In this document: positions 31,941 through 44,730 of the stretch, piece after piece
Layout: every line of letters starts with the position of its first letter
Position numbering within the stretch: the stretch's first letter is position 1
NCBI GenBank assembly: GCA_024138015.1
Contig: JAMXBB010000008.1
Span: 6,772,985 to 6,836,984, forward strand
Reading direction: 5' to 3'
Length of the DNA stretch: 64,000 nucleotides
From: Lumnitzera littorea
Lineage: Eukaryota; Streptophyta; Magnoliopsida; Myrtales; Combretaceae
Position numbers and translations under genes: made by a program
The notes under the pieces: generated by a model
Seen by the model: the letters and a program-made list of their open reading frames with translations, nothing else
What the model was told of the DNA's origin: nothing
Databases searched by the model: none

Positions 31941-34140
31941 CTAGTAAGTATCTGATGACATTAGCAGGCCCATTAAGGAGATCCGGGCTGGTACTTTGGC
32001 TAACTGATCTATTATCTTATACTGATTGGCTTTCACTATCTTCTTGGCAATATTTTGATCTTTATCGTCTGTATCTTCAAGTGAAGCCTCTTCCATAATA
32101 AACTTCCTCTTGGCTTCCTCATTCTGGTCATAAACTCGTCCCGAGCACGTAAGCCCACCGAACATGGGTGATGAGGCCTTAGTTGTCTGATTCACCGTTT
32201 GGTAATCTAGAGATACTGCTTTGTAATTCTCTAGGCTTATTGGGACATTGAAAGAAATCTTCTTGGGCTTTCCCAATTCCTCAACCTTTTTAGTCTTCCC
32301 ATCATACTCAAAAACCAATGGCTTAAGCCCATCTCCAATCATTCCAACCATCTCAACCATCTTCTTGGCTTCTGCAATAAGTTTGTCTTCTTCCTCAAAT
32401 TTTAGACCCCATCCAGTGGGTGGTTCGTCAACATATATGGCGAGCAAACTAGCGTAATCCATCAAATACTCAAACTTCCCTAATGGTTCTCTTAAGGTAT
32501 CAATCGTTGGATCTCCGACTTCATATCTTTTCTAAGCTCCTTCTGAGTACTTCTCTTTCGCGGTTTTGGAATCGCCATAGCCATGATATTAGCTTTATTT
32601 GTCTTCCCATCCTTCAACAGTTGATAAATTGTTAGTCTAGTCTAGGTTCTATCCCTAAGATTCATATTCTGCAAGTACTCGACTTGCCTCAAATTCCAAG
32701 CAATCTCCTCAATAGTGATGGAGAGACCGTCTAGATTAATCTCTAGTGCAGAAACTTCAGTAATGATTATATTGATTGAATTTCCATGACTCGATAGAGG
32801 CTTGTTACCCATATTAGGAGTGGGAGTTTAGATGAAATCCAATTGAACCAATTTGTCATCAATAAGATCCTGGATCTTATGTCTAAGTCTCCAACACTAA
32901 TCTGTAGAGTGCCCCACTTACCCCAGATGATAATCACATCAAAGCTCCGAGTTATAATCCCTCAATCTTTGTCCTTCCCTCGATATTTCAAATGTTAGAA
33001 GGTTCTCTTTCCTTAGTCGTGCAAAAACTTAACTTAAAGGAATGGGAATATAGGTAAACTGTCTTCTTTGTGGGCGGTTGTTTGATTCGGATTTGGCAGG
33101 GGATTAGATCCTCCCATCATGACTACTAAGGCTATATGTCTACCAAGGTTGCTGGTATTGACAACACTTACGATGGTTTCTTTGGTTTTATTGGAAAATC
33201 TTGGGGGAGCTGTCTTCTTTTCAGCTGCTTCAAGATTAGGAAGCCTCCCTATAGCAAAAGATTCCTCAATTCGATACCCTGAGGTTACAATTTCTGTAAA
33301 GTTGGAGGTAAAGTGCTCGACAAGATGTTGGTAATATGGGCTTCCAAGAGTGTTGATAAAGGCAAAAGTCAAGTCCTTTTTTGTCAAGGATAAAGTCACC
33401 CTAGCTACCATACCCCTTCATCTTTGAGCATATTCTTTAAAGTTTTCGTTGGCCTTCTTTCGTAGATTATTCAAATCCCACATGGACGAGGCCACTTCAA
33501 TGTTGAATTTATACCGATTATAGAAAGCCTGTACTAACTTATCCCAAGTATCAATCTCATGCAGATCCAATTGGGCATACCAAATTAAGGCGGGCCCAGT
33601 CAAGCTGTCCTAAAAAGTCTGGACCATCACCTTGTCATACTTCATGTATTTTCCTATTTTCCTAATGTATAGTCGAATATGGAGTTTTGGGCTGCCAGTC
33701 CTGTCGTATTTCTCAAATTCCGGCACTTTAAATCTTTCCGAGAAATCATCGTCTTCATATGTCGGCAAATTAATCATCTCCATCTGTTTAAACCCGTTAA
33801 CCATTTCCAGGGTTTTCATTTTCTCGGTCAACTTCTGCATAAACTTTCTTTCCATCTCTCGGTGTTTCTCCTCAATCTCTTTCCTCCATACCTCAACATT
33901 AAGGACCGATTCTTCATCTTCCAATTTAGGGGGAGGGGTTATTTCTACATTCCGATTTGAGTTGACTTGAGATCCTTATCTATCGTTAAGAATCTCAATA
34001 GCCTATGTAAGAGCCTAAATCTATTCTGCCATATCGTTCATGTTTTCTTCTAGGGTTGCTACTCTCGGGTCGGTTTTGATTTAACTGACATTTCCAGTAC
34101 CCTGAGTTGACATCCTGGCTTTAGAACGAGTGAATATCAG
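31941..34140 (-). pseudogene. Element B gag and gag-protease linker, decayed
   Basis: Minus strand: N-terminal FTRSKARMSTQGTGNV (about 34135-34085), a coiled-coil-like EKHREMERKFMQKLTEKMKT segment (33880-33820), capsid core VPEFEKYDRTGSPKLHIRLY, GPALIWYAQLDLHEIDTWDK, YNRYKFNIEVASSM and NENFKEYAQR (33740-33420), LVEHFTSNFTEIVTSGYRIE (about 33330-33270), and a CDYHLG-VGHST knuckle-like site (about 32930-32900). One frame runs from 33924 to about 32480 with stops only. The frame changes before 32465, after which 174 open codons (32465-31941) form the gag-protease linker. Stops at 33610 (Gln in copy A) and similar sites fit transitions. Confidence 0.88.
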
Positions 34141-34500
34141 GCTTCTAGTTGAATCTGCTCATTTGGACACTATCTTCGAAATCCTAAACAAAAACCTAAG
34201 TTTTAGACTTTTTGGTGAATTAAAGATTCTTTTTTTGGCTTTTTGTTATGATTTTTGTTGTTATGTTGTTTGCCTCTTTTTTATGTTTTTATTTTAAATT
34301 TTCTCTTTTTTTTTTCTTTTTAAAAAATCAACTAAATAAATAATAATAATGAGTAAGAGATAGTGCAATTAATGAAAATTTTATTTACTAAAGCTGCAAA
34401 TTTATTAATCATAAGGTCCAAATTATACAACGGACTAAAACAAAAGAGAAGAAAAACTCTTAACTAATATTCCTAAAAACTTAAATCCTATATCTACAAG
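34141..34500 (-). other. Element B ORF1-gag spacer
   Basis: Non-coding stretch between the ORF1 stop and the gag start, with T/A-rich tracts at 34230-34380. Confidence 0.5.
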
Positions 34501-36000
34501 AGCTGACAGATCTGGCTGGGAGGAGCTTCATCAACTTCCTTCATAAGTTTTTGTACTGTAATGTTCTTTTCTCAGATCTTACTCCTTAAGAATTGATTTT
34601 CCTCCACCAATCCCTCATTTTCTAGCTTTAACTCTTCAACAATTCTCTTACTTTCTTGGAACTGAACATCAACTCTAGCCCGTATGGTATCTCGATAGGC
34701 CTACTCAATGGGTGAAAGACGTACTGATTTTGGCTCGTGTCTGAATATGTCCAAAGCTTCATACCGTATCTTTCCAATCTTCTCTAACTAATCATAAATG
34801 AACTACTTGGTGGCTCAGTATTCTCCGACTTTGCCCCTCAAAGTTCCCACATTAACTATCTTCTTGACTTCTCTCCGTTCCCACAACTTCATGAGTTTTG
34901 CTAGTTGTCAAATTAAAGTAGCCGTAGGTAGACAAGGATCTTGATAATTTATCATGACGACATCTAAGGACTCTCTATAAGCTATATCTTGAAGTGGACC
35001 CAGCTGTTTAATGACACAAGCTGGGAAGTATCATCTACAGCCAGTAATACCAATAAGGGGGACTCTTACATAATTGACAAACCCTAAGACAGCTTGAGTA
35101 TAGTGGCTCCATCTAGCAATCTACATAAAGTCTACTGGTTGTATTTTATTGATAACTGACACCTATCCATTAAATTGAGCTTCATCTAATACCTTGAGGT
35201 AGCGGACAAAGTCGTCAATTAGATTCATATTTTCAGTAAGGGATTCTCTGAGAAGATTCCCTCTATACCCCTATGTATGACTAAGAAACCGCACGGCAAG
35301 GATTGTAGGTTTAGCCGTGAAATAACCGTGCCCTTGCTTCTTCAAATGGGTGAGTGTCTTGAACTGTTCTACCAGCAACACCGGTATATAGGATTTACTA
35401 ACTAAGAATTGAGTTACTAGCCCGGCAACTTTATAATGGACTTGACCATATCTGAAGGGAAATAGCAATGTTTCAAATATTGCTACAATAAATGCATTGA
35501 CCTACTTTTCAGCCTACGATTCATATCCTCTACAAAAGATCTGACGATATTCCTGATAAACATTTGGGCTTGAAAACCACTCCACTAATCTTAAGATGCT
35601 GAAACATTTCTAACCCTTTAAAGACAAGAATGGTGCCAAGGCTGACTTCTTGACTCCCAACAATGTTATGAAAGCTTTTTCAGGCTAAACTCTAAGATCA
35701 AGGATAGCTATGCCTGCTTTGAAGGGCGGGACACCGAGTAGCTACAAGTACTCTTCTATAGTAGATGTCAATACGTATGGACCGAAGTTGAAAGCTGTAG
35801 ATTCTGGATCCCAATAATGAATAAGAGCCTAAATTAGAGGCCAGTGAAGCTAGACCCACATAAGGGATATGACTAGCTCGATCTTCTTGCGAATGTGGCT
35901 TTGCTTGGCAAGTGGAAGCTGGTGCAACCAATCTCTCAAGATGGCCTTAGGGAAGGAATACTTATCTAACCGGACTTCATAGACAGGCTCTAAACTGATA
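34501..36000 (-). pseudogene. Element B ORF1 (plant-mobile-domain/DUF7745-like), decayed
   Basis: The minus-strand frame from about 36000 reads KYSFPKAILRDWL, ALIHYWDPESTAFNFGPYVL (about 35820-35765), STIEEYL-LLGVPPFKAG (about 35765-35715), VNAFIVAIFETLLFPFRYGQ (about 35500-35445), VPLIGITGCR and DVVMINYQDPC. It ends in a coiled coil (ESKRIVEELKLENEGLVEEN and the following residues, 34660-34560) and a stop near 34501. The WDP...F...P(S/T)xEEY pattern followed by LGVPP is characteristic of plant mobile-domain proteins linked to Tat/Ogre ORF1. No frameshift is seen from 35600 to 34501, only stops. The start codon is not certain. Confidence 0.75.
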
Positions 36001-36930
36001 CTACCCTATTTACAAAAAAAATATAAATGAAATAAAAGGCAACAATTATTTACAATAAGGCCACTAAATTTGGAATAAAGTTGGATATGATGTTAATAAT
36101 TTTGCAACTTTTTTCAAAGATTTTTGTAGAAATTGTACAGTCTTTCATTGACTAAGGAGTAATAAAAAAAAATAATATACATATAACATAAGAAAATAAA
36201 ATATTCATAGAGAAACGAGCATAATCCAACATATAAAAAATACAATATGTTACACATAGATGTAATGTAGTAAGGTTGGTAATTAATAAATTATAAGAAG
36301 TATGATGAATCTGCGGTCAAGGAGCACTCTTATATATAAGTAAGTTTGAAATAGGATTTTTTTTTTTTTAAAAAAAAAAGAAATGGAGCTTATGAATACT
36401 TATATATAAGAGTTACTAGTTGTTTTTCTTTTAAATTAATTTCCCCTTTTTATAAAAAAAAAAAAAAGAAAGTCAAACCAACTGCAAATTAATCGAGCTT
36501 TTCCTATAATTTAAAAATAACTATCCCTTTTTCAAAAAAGAATTATGTAAGAAAGTGGGATCTACAGGTCTCCAGCTCTGTAGCTTTAAGGCTTTCCAAA
36601 AAGAAGCTTAATAAGCTACATCGAAACATAAGTAAGCTCGCCTATTATCGTCAAGCAAAGGTAAAGACCTCGGCAACTTGAGAGTTACACAATAGCGACC
36701 CGTCCTAAGTTCCTAAGGTAGTTTAAGTCCGACCACATCTAAACATACAGATGATTTAAAAAGAAAAACCCTAATCTCCCTAGAGGGCCCATTAGGCTAA
36801 CCTTTTTCTTATTAAGGCTCGCATCACTAAAAGATAATTAGTACAACTATGATACAAAACAAAAAGAAAATAATAATACAAAAGCCCATCAATAATTTTT
36901 TTAAATTTTCACATGGCTAGCCCACTAAGC
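36001..36930 (-). other. Element B untranslated leader
   Basis: Between the PBS and ORF1. Poly-A/T runs at 36360-36380 and 36450-36470; no coding frame. Confidence 0.5.
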
Positions 36931-36950
36931 ATCCTTAATGGAGTTGTCCA
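36931..36950 (-). other. Element B primer-binding site
   Basis: The minus strand reads TGGACAACTCCATTAAGGAT, a diverged form of TGGCGACTCCACTGGGGA, beginning 5 bases after the 5' LTR end. It is the same primer class as element A (tRNA-Arg type). Confidence 0.65.
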
Positions 36951-36955
36951 TTCTA

Positions 36956-38686
36956 TGAAGCCCTATTTCGATTTCCTTAATTTAACCTATATCAAGCTCA
37001 GCCCGCTTAATATAAATGACTCGATATTAAACTAAGGAAATACTTTTAAAAAAAATTTTAAAATCGAAGTCGTCAACCAGTTTAATTGGAAAAATAAAAT
37101 AAAATTATGGTTTTCGGGTAAAAAAACTTTAATTTGACCACTAGTTTACAGATATTCTAAAAAAATTAATTTTTAAAAATTGAACCAGAAAACTAGGTTC
37201 GAAGGCTAACCTATTAAAACTAAGTCATCATGTGAAAATTAAAGAAAAAACTAATAGTCTTTATTTTTGTAATTTTTGAAAAAATATTAAAAATATACCT
37301 AAATTCACAAAATGTAACTAAAAATGATTTTTTATTACAAATTTTTTTAGAAAAAGGGAAAAAGTTTTTTTTTTTTTAATTTTTATACAGTTACCCTGAA
37401 GGTGCTTACATACCCACTACTCGAGATCAAAACAGCCATAGTTCTTTTTTTTTTATAGAATTTTTAGTGGGTGGATTATTTTTATTTTGAAAATCAAGCC
37501 AAGTTTATATTTTTTATAAATTTATTATTTTAAGAAAAAAACCTAATAAATCTAATTTTTGAAAGACAAAACCCTAACTAACTATCTTTTTGAAAAAAAA
37601 AATTCAATTTATATCTTTTTTTTATTTTTCCAAAACCCTTATGTGTCAAAAAGTATCTTTCCTAAATCCTAACAATAAGATATGATCTAGATACACTTAT
37701 TTTCTCAAAAAAACGTGATCTTACTAAAAATGTAATTGAGGTAAATTTATTAAAAATTGAGATTATTTAAAAAAAAACATGCAACATGAAAACAATAAAA
37801 ACCTGCAATAAAAAAATAAATAAATAAGTTAGTAAAAATAATTAAATTAACTAATAAAATAAAATAACAAAATAAAATTTTACCCACGAGTCGAGTCGCT
37901 CGCCAAACACTATTTTCAGATGGTCACGGGCGTGATCGAAGGCATGTTGGTTGCTGTTTGCACTTATCAGGGGCATGATTAAGGGCGTATCAGTTTCTAT
38001 TTCCACTTATCATAGGCGTGATCGAGGGCGTATCGGTTGCTATTCCTACTAATTACGGGCATAATGGTTAGTGCGGTAGTGAAGGGACGTTTAGATTGTG
38101 ACTAGGTATGCACTGACGAGTGTGGGCAAGGATCTAGGCAACACTGGATGGCACTGTGGGCAACAATGTGCAGTGCTGTGGTAGTTGTTACAATGGTATG
38201 CAGTGGTTTACGATGGTTGTATTATATGAGGGTGTTTTTTTCTTAGAGAGTGAAAAAACTAACCTCAAATCCTTTATCGATGTGCTATTTATAAATTCTC
38301 AATCAAATCTTTCGTATCAAAAATTGCGATTCTTCAAAAATTTATCTTATCTTCTAGAAACCCTAATTTATTTTAGGTTTTTTTTGTCTTTTCAAGGCCC
38401 AATCCAATCCGCTACAATTTAGCCCAATAATTCCCTAATCTGATTTGAGCCCCTAATTAGATGAATTTTTATTTTATATTGGTCTAGCCCAAAGTTAATT
38501 AAACCCATATTATCCCCTAATCTGACAATCCAACTCAATTCAATTCAACACAATATGACTCGACTTACTACGACTTGGCTTGATTTTTTTTTCTTTTAAT
38601 TTTTTTTTATTTTTTTTCTATTTTTCTGTTTCTTTATTAACTTGGCTCAATTAATAAAAAAAAATGGCAAAAATAAAATATCTATA
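36956..38686 (-). repeat. Element B 5' LTR
   Basis: Pairs with 25358-27010. In minus orientation it starts TATAGATATTTT and ends GGGCTTCA just before the PBS. TATA box at 38285-38293. The GC-richer stretch 37890-38170 contains short repeated blocks (GGGCGTGATCGA, GGGCGTATCGGTT) that are present in fewer copies in the other LTR. Confidence 0.88.
38285..38293 (-). promoter_or_regulatory. TATA box of element B 5' LTR
   Basis: The minus strand reads TATAAATAG, the same place as in the 3' LTR. Confidence 0.55.
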
Positions 38687-39167
38687 GTAGCTACAAGATA
38701 GAAAGACCTCGTACTCATACCCTACTTCATGGAAACGATTTTACAAAATCTACTCTCAGAACCTACCCTCTAACTCTCAATATTTACTCAAAACGTACCC
38801 GAGTGACCCATTTACAAGTACCTATCCCGTAAAATAGAGTTAACTTCTAGTTAGGAAATGTATTCCACGTTAAACAATATACAATTATCATGAACTTATT
38901 CAAAAATACAAATCAATTTAATGTTCTAAAATATTTTTAGAAGCGATAATTAAACTTTAATACTACAAAGGATACTTTTCTAAAGGCATACTAATGAAAA
39001 GTTTAAAAGAAGATTACACATTGAAGCAATAATCAATTAGAGAAATTAGAAGAATGATAAGAAAAGGTAGTGTTGAGAAGTTATTATGAAGTTAGGTAAG
39101 AAAAGACAGACATTTAGATAACATGCATATAGTTTATCATAAATATATATAGATATATATATATATA
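38687..39167. other. Spacer right of element B
   Basis: AT-rich, ending in a TA microsatellite at about 39142-39171. No coding or repeat features. Confidence 0.5.
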
Positions 39168-41020
39168 TATAACACCCCAAAACCCGAGATGCTATAGCCA
39201 GTCACGTATCCCTAACCTCTACTGACATAATAGGCATTTAGGAACCTGCAACCTGTTTAAGATTCACAAAATAATTACATAAAATCTTTTAACTCACAAA
39301 TAATAATTCGTCAATTCACTAATAACAAATCCTCAATCATTAGTAAAAGAGTAACATAAATACTCACTCATTTCATCTTATGCTAGGATGTTACATTACT
39401 TACCTAGAATAATACAAATATAACAGCTTAACTAAAATTCTCACAACTCTACAAATAGCATAAAACACATCACCAATAAGAGCCCTAAGTGACTCTACCC
39501 CACAGTTGGTAATAAAATTGAATCTCAACTCTTGTCAATACTTATCATCTATTTTATGCGCAACCTTATCCATCCCAAAATAGCAATCTCTATTCTCTTC
39601 TTAATTAGGAATTCTATTGGTGCCATCATAACTCTCAGCAACATCATCTTAACTTGAACCTGTAGCTGAAAAACAGTAACCCCCATAGAGTGAGCTAACG
39701 CTTATTACAAAATACCACATAAATGTACGTGAAACACAAATAATAAGTCAAGAACACATACAAGTATCATCATAAATGCAATAAGCAACCAATTTTAAAT
39801 CTTATCATTTAAGTCTACAAACAACACAGTCTCAGCGTCTTAAGACTTGGGGTTACTTATGACCCTTACACACATAATATATAAATACTATATAGGTATT
39901 GGTGTTAAGTCCTCCCCAATCACCCGAATGCCCAAAACTATCCTAAATCTACTTAGGTCCTTTTAATATGGGACTCCATATAGGACAGCATCACGCAAAG
40001 ATCTCCAAGTGCTTTACCAACACCACTAAAAGTAACCAGTAAGTGGTTGAAGTCAAACACAAGCAACACTATCAATTAAGCCCAAGTTTTAATTAAGCGT
40101 AGTTTACATACTAGCTTAGTATATACAACCATCAAATATGTCTCCTGTATCTAGTACTCCTATCTTAACAAGGTCTAACACCATGCGACTCCTAGCACAT
40201 GGTCACAAATACAGATACTAGATATAAAATTTAATTAATTAATTATTAACTCAACTCAACCCAACACTTTTTTTGTTTTGATTAAATCCTTTACCTCAAC
40301 ATCTAAGCTATCAAACCACACTCCACATATTTTTTTCATATCCTTTTATATACTTTCAACATCTCATAATATATGTACACTAGCATTTATGCATACACAT
40401 GAGCAGTACATATTATATATACACATATACATATATGTAATTCCCCTACGTATTATATTATATATTATAATATAAATATTATATTAAATGCATACGTACA
40501 TTATTTTGTATCATATATATTTAATATATACACATATTATATATAAAACATAAGAATATAATATTAATTCTCTCCCTCTCATCACTTTCTCCCTCATCTC
40601 ATCCTCCTTCTCTCGTCCCTTTCTCCCTTTCTCCCTTTCCCTCTCACTCACAAAGCACACATGTACATAACATGCATTCATGCCACACACTAACACCAAT
40701 GCACACATGTGCCACTGTCAAGCACACACACTCATAATCACACACACAATAGTAATGTACATTCCAACTATGCATACACTTACACCAGTATACCGCATCT
40801 ATTCACAACTTCTTCACCAATCGCCTCTACTATGCCCATACCAAAATAATAATAAATAAATAAAATAAAACAAGAGATTCTTTAAAATAAAATAGTGTCG
40901 AGAACAATACTTACACATACCCCTTAGCAACAAACACTTAAAACTTGAATTAAAATCACATTAAAACTGCAAAATGAAAACTTATATGATTTTTACAACA
41001 TCTTTTTAGAGAAAAATGAA
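39168..41020. other. Possible decayed solo LTR or unclassified repeat
   Basis: Begins TATAACACCCCAAAACCCGA, which resembles the TGTAACACCCC start of several plant gypsy LTRs. It also contains CCCCCATAGAGTGAGCTAAC (39681), similar to a motif common in those LTRs. I cannot find a matching right end, target duplication or a second copy, so this is a weak call. Within it, 40380-40560 is TA/CA-rich simple sequence and 40570-40640 is C/T-rich. Confidence 0.25.
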
Positions 41021-44000
41021 TTTCTATATTATATAAGCGAAGGACTTACTCAAAATTATTGTATCTTTGCACTTTCTTGAAGATTCATCAATTTTCTTAT
41101 GCCCTAACCCTCAAACTTTGAGTTTGAAAGGGTTTTGTGTAGTTTCTATTGGAGAAAAGTACTTTTTTTTATTATTATTTTAGTAAGGGAAATATATGGG
41201 ATTGAATAATATTTTTATTTAAGATAATGGATGGTAAGAAATCTGAATCTTTCTCCTTAATAATATTGTCCTTACCATCTCTAGTCAATTACAAGCTATA
41301 CTAAGTCTATAAATCTCTATTTTTGTAATTTCATTTTATTTCTTTTCTTTGTCCTATTATTTTTATTTAATTATCTATCGTTATTTCTTTCTAAAACCTG
41401 TTTTTACAATATATATACACACACAAAAAACTCTTATACAAAAGCTATTTCTATTTACATTTTGTTCAGGCAAAAGTATATACTTCATCATTGTAATCTT
41501 AATTTTGGTTTTGACATCAAAGGTATTTCCTTTTACCACATTTATAAACTTTTTGCAAATTAAAAGATTTCCATCTAACTTTTTGATGAAGATATTGATT
41601 GCATACTTTTTATCGTGAAATTCTTTTAAGAGTAGAAAAACAAGCACAAGGAAAATTAAACTCTTTCTTGTTTTTTTTCCTTCATGACCATCAAAGCTGT
41701 ATCTATCCTCATAAATCTTTTCAATCATTTCCAACCGTATGAGGGAAATTTATTTTGTCTTCTCTATTGAAGCATTTTTGTTTTTTTAAGTTTAAGTAAA
41801 AACTCCAACTAGAAAGGTTTTTATAAGAATGATTTAACTCCTTCCCTACATAATGCAAAAAAGTTCATCGTAATAATGCATTAATGGTAAGGTTTTGAAA
41901 GTAATCTTTAAACAATATAATAAAGATGAAAAAAAAAAACTACTTTTCATATTGAAAGTTAAGGTTGAGCGAATAATCTTATTGTATAGGGTAGGCTTTT
42001 GGTAATAATTTCTTAAAACCTATATCTACAAGATAGGGTATGAGTATAAGGTCAAGGTACCCTATACCTACCTTGGAATCTGTATTTTGAAGTATATAAG
42101 ATATATGTTCCAAAATACTTTATACCAATCCTAAGTAAAATTAATAAATAAAAAAAAATCATTTATACGGGCTTAAAAAAATAATAAAACGCAACCGATT
42201 ATATCCTCGTATCAATCTCTTCCTTTTTAGTTTTTTTTTTTATTACATTTTCTTTCCACTCCATCTTTCTCGTTTACTAAATTCAACTCTACTAAAGTTG
42301 AACAAGAAAATATTTACATGAAGTCACCTAAATAAGGTATATTATTACCTTATTTTCTTTTGATGCAGTAATTTCTTTATAGTAAGTTTAAAAAATATCT
42401 CGTAATAAATTTAATTAACGTTGCTCAAGTCAAGATTTAATCAAAATTAGTGTTTGTACCTTTTTCCCTTATCCAAGATTAAGGTTTGTAATAAATTTGA
42501 AAAATATTTAGTCAATAGGTTAGGATTTAATAACTGTGACGCATAAAACATCATTATGGATGCGACTATGAATTCAAATATTGTAATATGTAATCTGTAA
42601 TCTATCAATATTCTTATTACCAAAATAAGTTGGACCTCCAAATAAATTCAATTTATAATTATTTATTTAGTATTTGAAGTCGAGACCAAGATTTACTAAA
42701 ATTGATATGTTTATATAATAATGATCGATGAAGTAAATAATTATAAAAACAAACAAAAGGAAAAAATTGGAAGAAAAAGAAAATAAATAGAAACTAGCCA
42801 AATTAAAAATTTATAAGAAAAATATTTACATGCTACAAGGTTCCCTATATCTTGTATAATTTGCAAGGTCTAGTGTGATTTTAAAATACCATAAGATAGA
42901 ATGCGAGCATCAAAATTTGGGAACCTATGTCTTAGAGTAGTATACGGATAAAGTCTCATACTCTATTTACTATGTATCCACTAATCCTTATTAAAAGCTA
43001 AAATGGCAGTAATAAGGTTTTTTTTTTTAAAAAAAAAAGAGAATAATGGTGAAAATTATTGGTAAAATAAAAGATATTATAGGAAAAAAAGAAACAAATA
43101 AAGCACAACTTCCAAACTAATGGCTGAACAACAAGAAACTATAGATAGGTCATGACGAATAGCAATTAATTTACTAACTTGGACTCTATTCTTCCCTTAT
43201 TACTGGGAAAAAAATAAGAATAAAACAGACCTTGGATCTCCGACAACACCGTATACATCGGGCACTCCTCTTTGAAATGGTGCAACTTCACTATATTCGA
43301 ACAAAAAGCTATCTACTTAAAATTTAGGCCTTACAGAGGAGTAAAGAAGGCTTGCCGATGAGGGGAGAGAGAGTAAAAATATAGAAGAGAGAGAATGGTG
43401 GGGGAGATGCGGACGAGTCAGACTTACAATTTATAAAGCATTGGGTTTGTAAAAGCTAGAAGAGAAAGCTATTGGAAGCTGGTCCGATTCATTCAAAAAC
43501 CAGTCAAAAGCTGATTAAAATAAGTGTCACTCTACATTAGAAGTGGTTAGAAGTTAATTAGAAGTCATTTAAAAGCCATGAAAAGTAATAAGAAACTGTA
43601 AGATTAGAAAGATTCTTCTTTTTTTTTTTTAATTTCCAAATGAATCAGTTTGATAATGTCGTAACTTTTCACTTATACAAAGTTATAGAGCCCATAGTAT
43701 AAAAAAAAAAAAAAAAAGGATCAAATTAATTTATTATGACCTATTGCAATGTGCTATTTTCCACATCAAATTTTTGCACTTCGACAATATATCGATTTAT
43801 CAAAAATTTTTCGCTGGCTATAAAAGTTTAATTTTTGATTTACTTTGTTTCTTATTTCTTTCATTCCAAATTTATTGTGTTTCCTTAATAATTGTAAGAT
43901 TCTAGAGCTATAAATAACTCTGTAAAACAGTTGCTTAGGGATTATCAAATCAATAAGAATTATTTTCTTCCCTTATATTATTGTTATATTGCCTCAAGTT

Positions 44001-44700
44001 GAGTCAGTGGGGAAATATTGAAAAGAAAAAGGGACAGAGTGAGAGAGAGTAACGAGAGAGGTATTTAAAAGAAAAGGAAAATAAAAGAAGTAACACCTCT
44101 ACATTAATAATTTTTTTTAATATGAGTGGATTTCAAGAAAATATAATAACTAAAGTTAATATAAAACAGGTAAAAGGGAAAAAAAAAAAAAAAAGTGATA
44201 TGAAGAGGTACATAACCAAATAGCTTGTGAAAAAAGCTAACCATACAAAAAGGATAGCATCGAACAGGTAATGTAATACTTCGCCTGGTGAACATTCCAA
44301 CCAACATGCACTTTTCTCCGTGCATCGTGAGCCCTGGATCTATCTGCTATGATCTCGTAAGATTACCACCTCTATTTAACAATAATAAAAAATTGATTAC
44401 AGCACTATCTTGAAAATGTTTTCCACGAAATGAATACCCTCGCGATTCGCAAACATCACTCAAACCTTATTGATAGACAACGTTGGTGGTTCAGATCCGC
44501 GCTCTTACATATCAAACACACCCAACCTTTGTTTGGCATAACGAAGTTTATCTTAAGCAAAAGAAGTATACAGATTTATTCCCAATTAAAGACTGCCATA
44601 AAGTTGCAAAATTAGCCTTTAACTAGCATTATTTGGGGGGAAAAGGATTTCATTTGTACCATGCTAAATGTTTATTGAACACATTAATAGTAGTGGGTAA
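41021..44700. other. AT-rich spacer
   Basis: No gene-like frame: the 117-codon minus frame at 41381-41734 and its plus-strand partner are Lys/Phe-rich low complexity. There are A/T runs at 43020 and 43619. A segment at 42010-42090 has near-palindromic GGTAGG/CCTACC-type runs of the kind seen in decayed repeats. Nothing else is supported. Confidence 0.45.
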
Positions 44701-44707
44701 CCTTTAA

Positions 44708-44730
44708 AATAATAATAATAATAATAATAA
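44708..44730. repeat. AAT microsatellite
   Basis: About seven AAT units in a row (AATAATAATAATAATAATAA and on). Confidence 0.85.

Larger units (their letters stand above)
25358..38686 (-). mobile_element. Element B: Tat/Ogre-like Ty3/gypsy element with both LTRs
   Basis: 13.3 kb on the minus strand. From right to left: 5' LTR, PBS, leader, ORF1, gag, protease, RT, remnant RNase H, integrase, tandem-repeat 3' UTR, 3' LTR. It is clearly related to element A in every domain and in the LTR start, but the LTR bodies and 3' UTR repeats differ. The LTRs are alignable throughout, with one extra segment of about 85 bp in the right copy (about 37222-37310). No clear 5-bp target duplication is seen: GTGGG lies left of 25358 and GTAGC right of 38686. 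Confidence 0.92.

Noticed and set aside
25353..38691. Target-site duplication for element B
   Set aside because: GTGGG and GTAGC differ at two of five positions, and the LTR ends are themselves mutated, so no duplication can be claimed.
40511..40708. Frame with an Arg/Glu/Lys-rich stretch on the minus strand
   Set aside because: It arises from a CTCC/TTTC simple repeat at 40570-40640.
41381..41734. 117-codon minus-strand frame
   Set aside because: Lys/Phe/Ile-rich product of AT-rich DNA. The opposite strand is open over much of the same stretch, as expected by chance.
42010..42090. Similarity to the sequences flanking element B (AGGTAGGTATA and CTACAAGATAG)
   Set aside because: Matches are short and in inconsistent order; not enough to claim a repeat split by element B.
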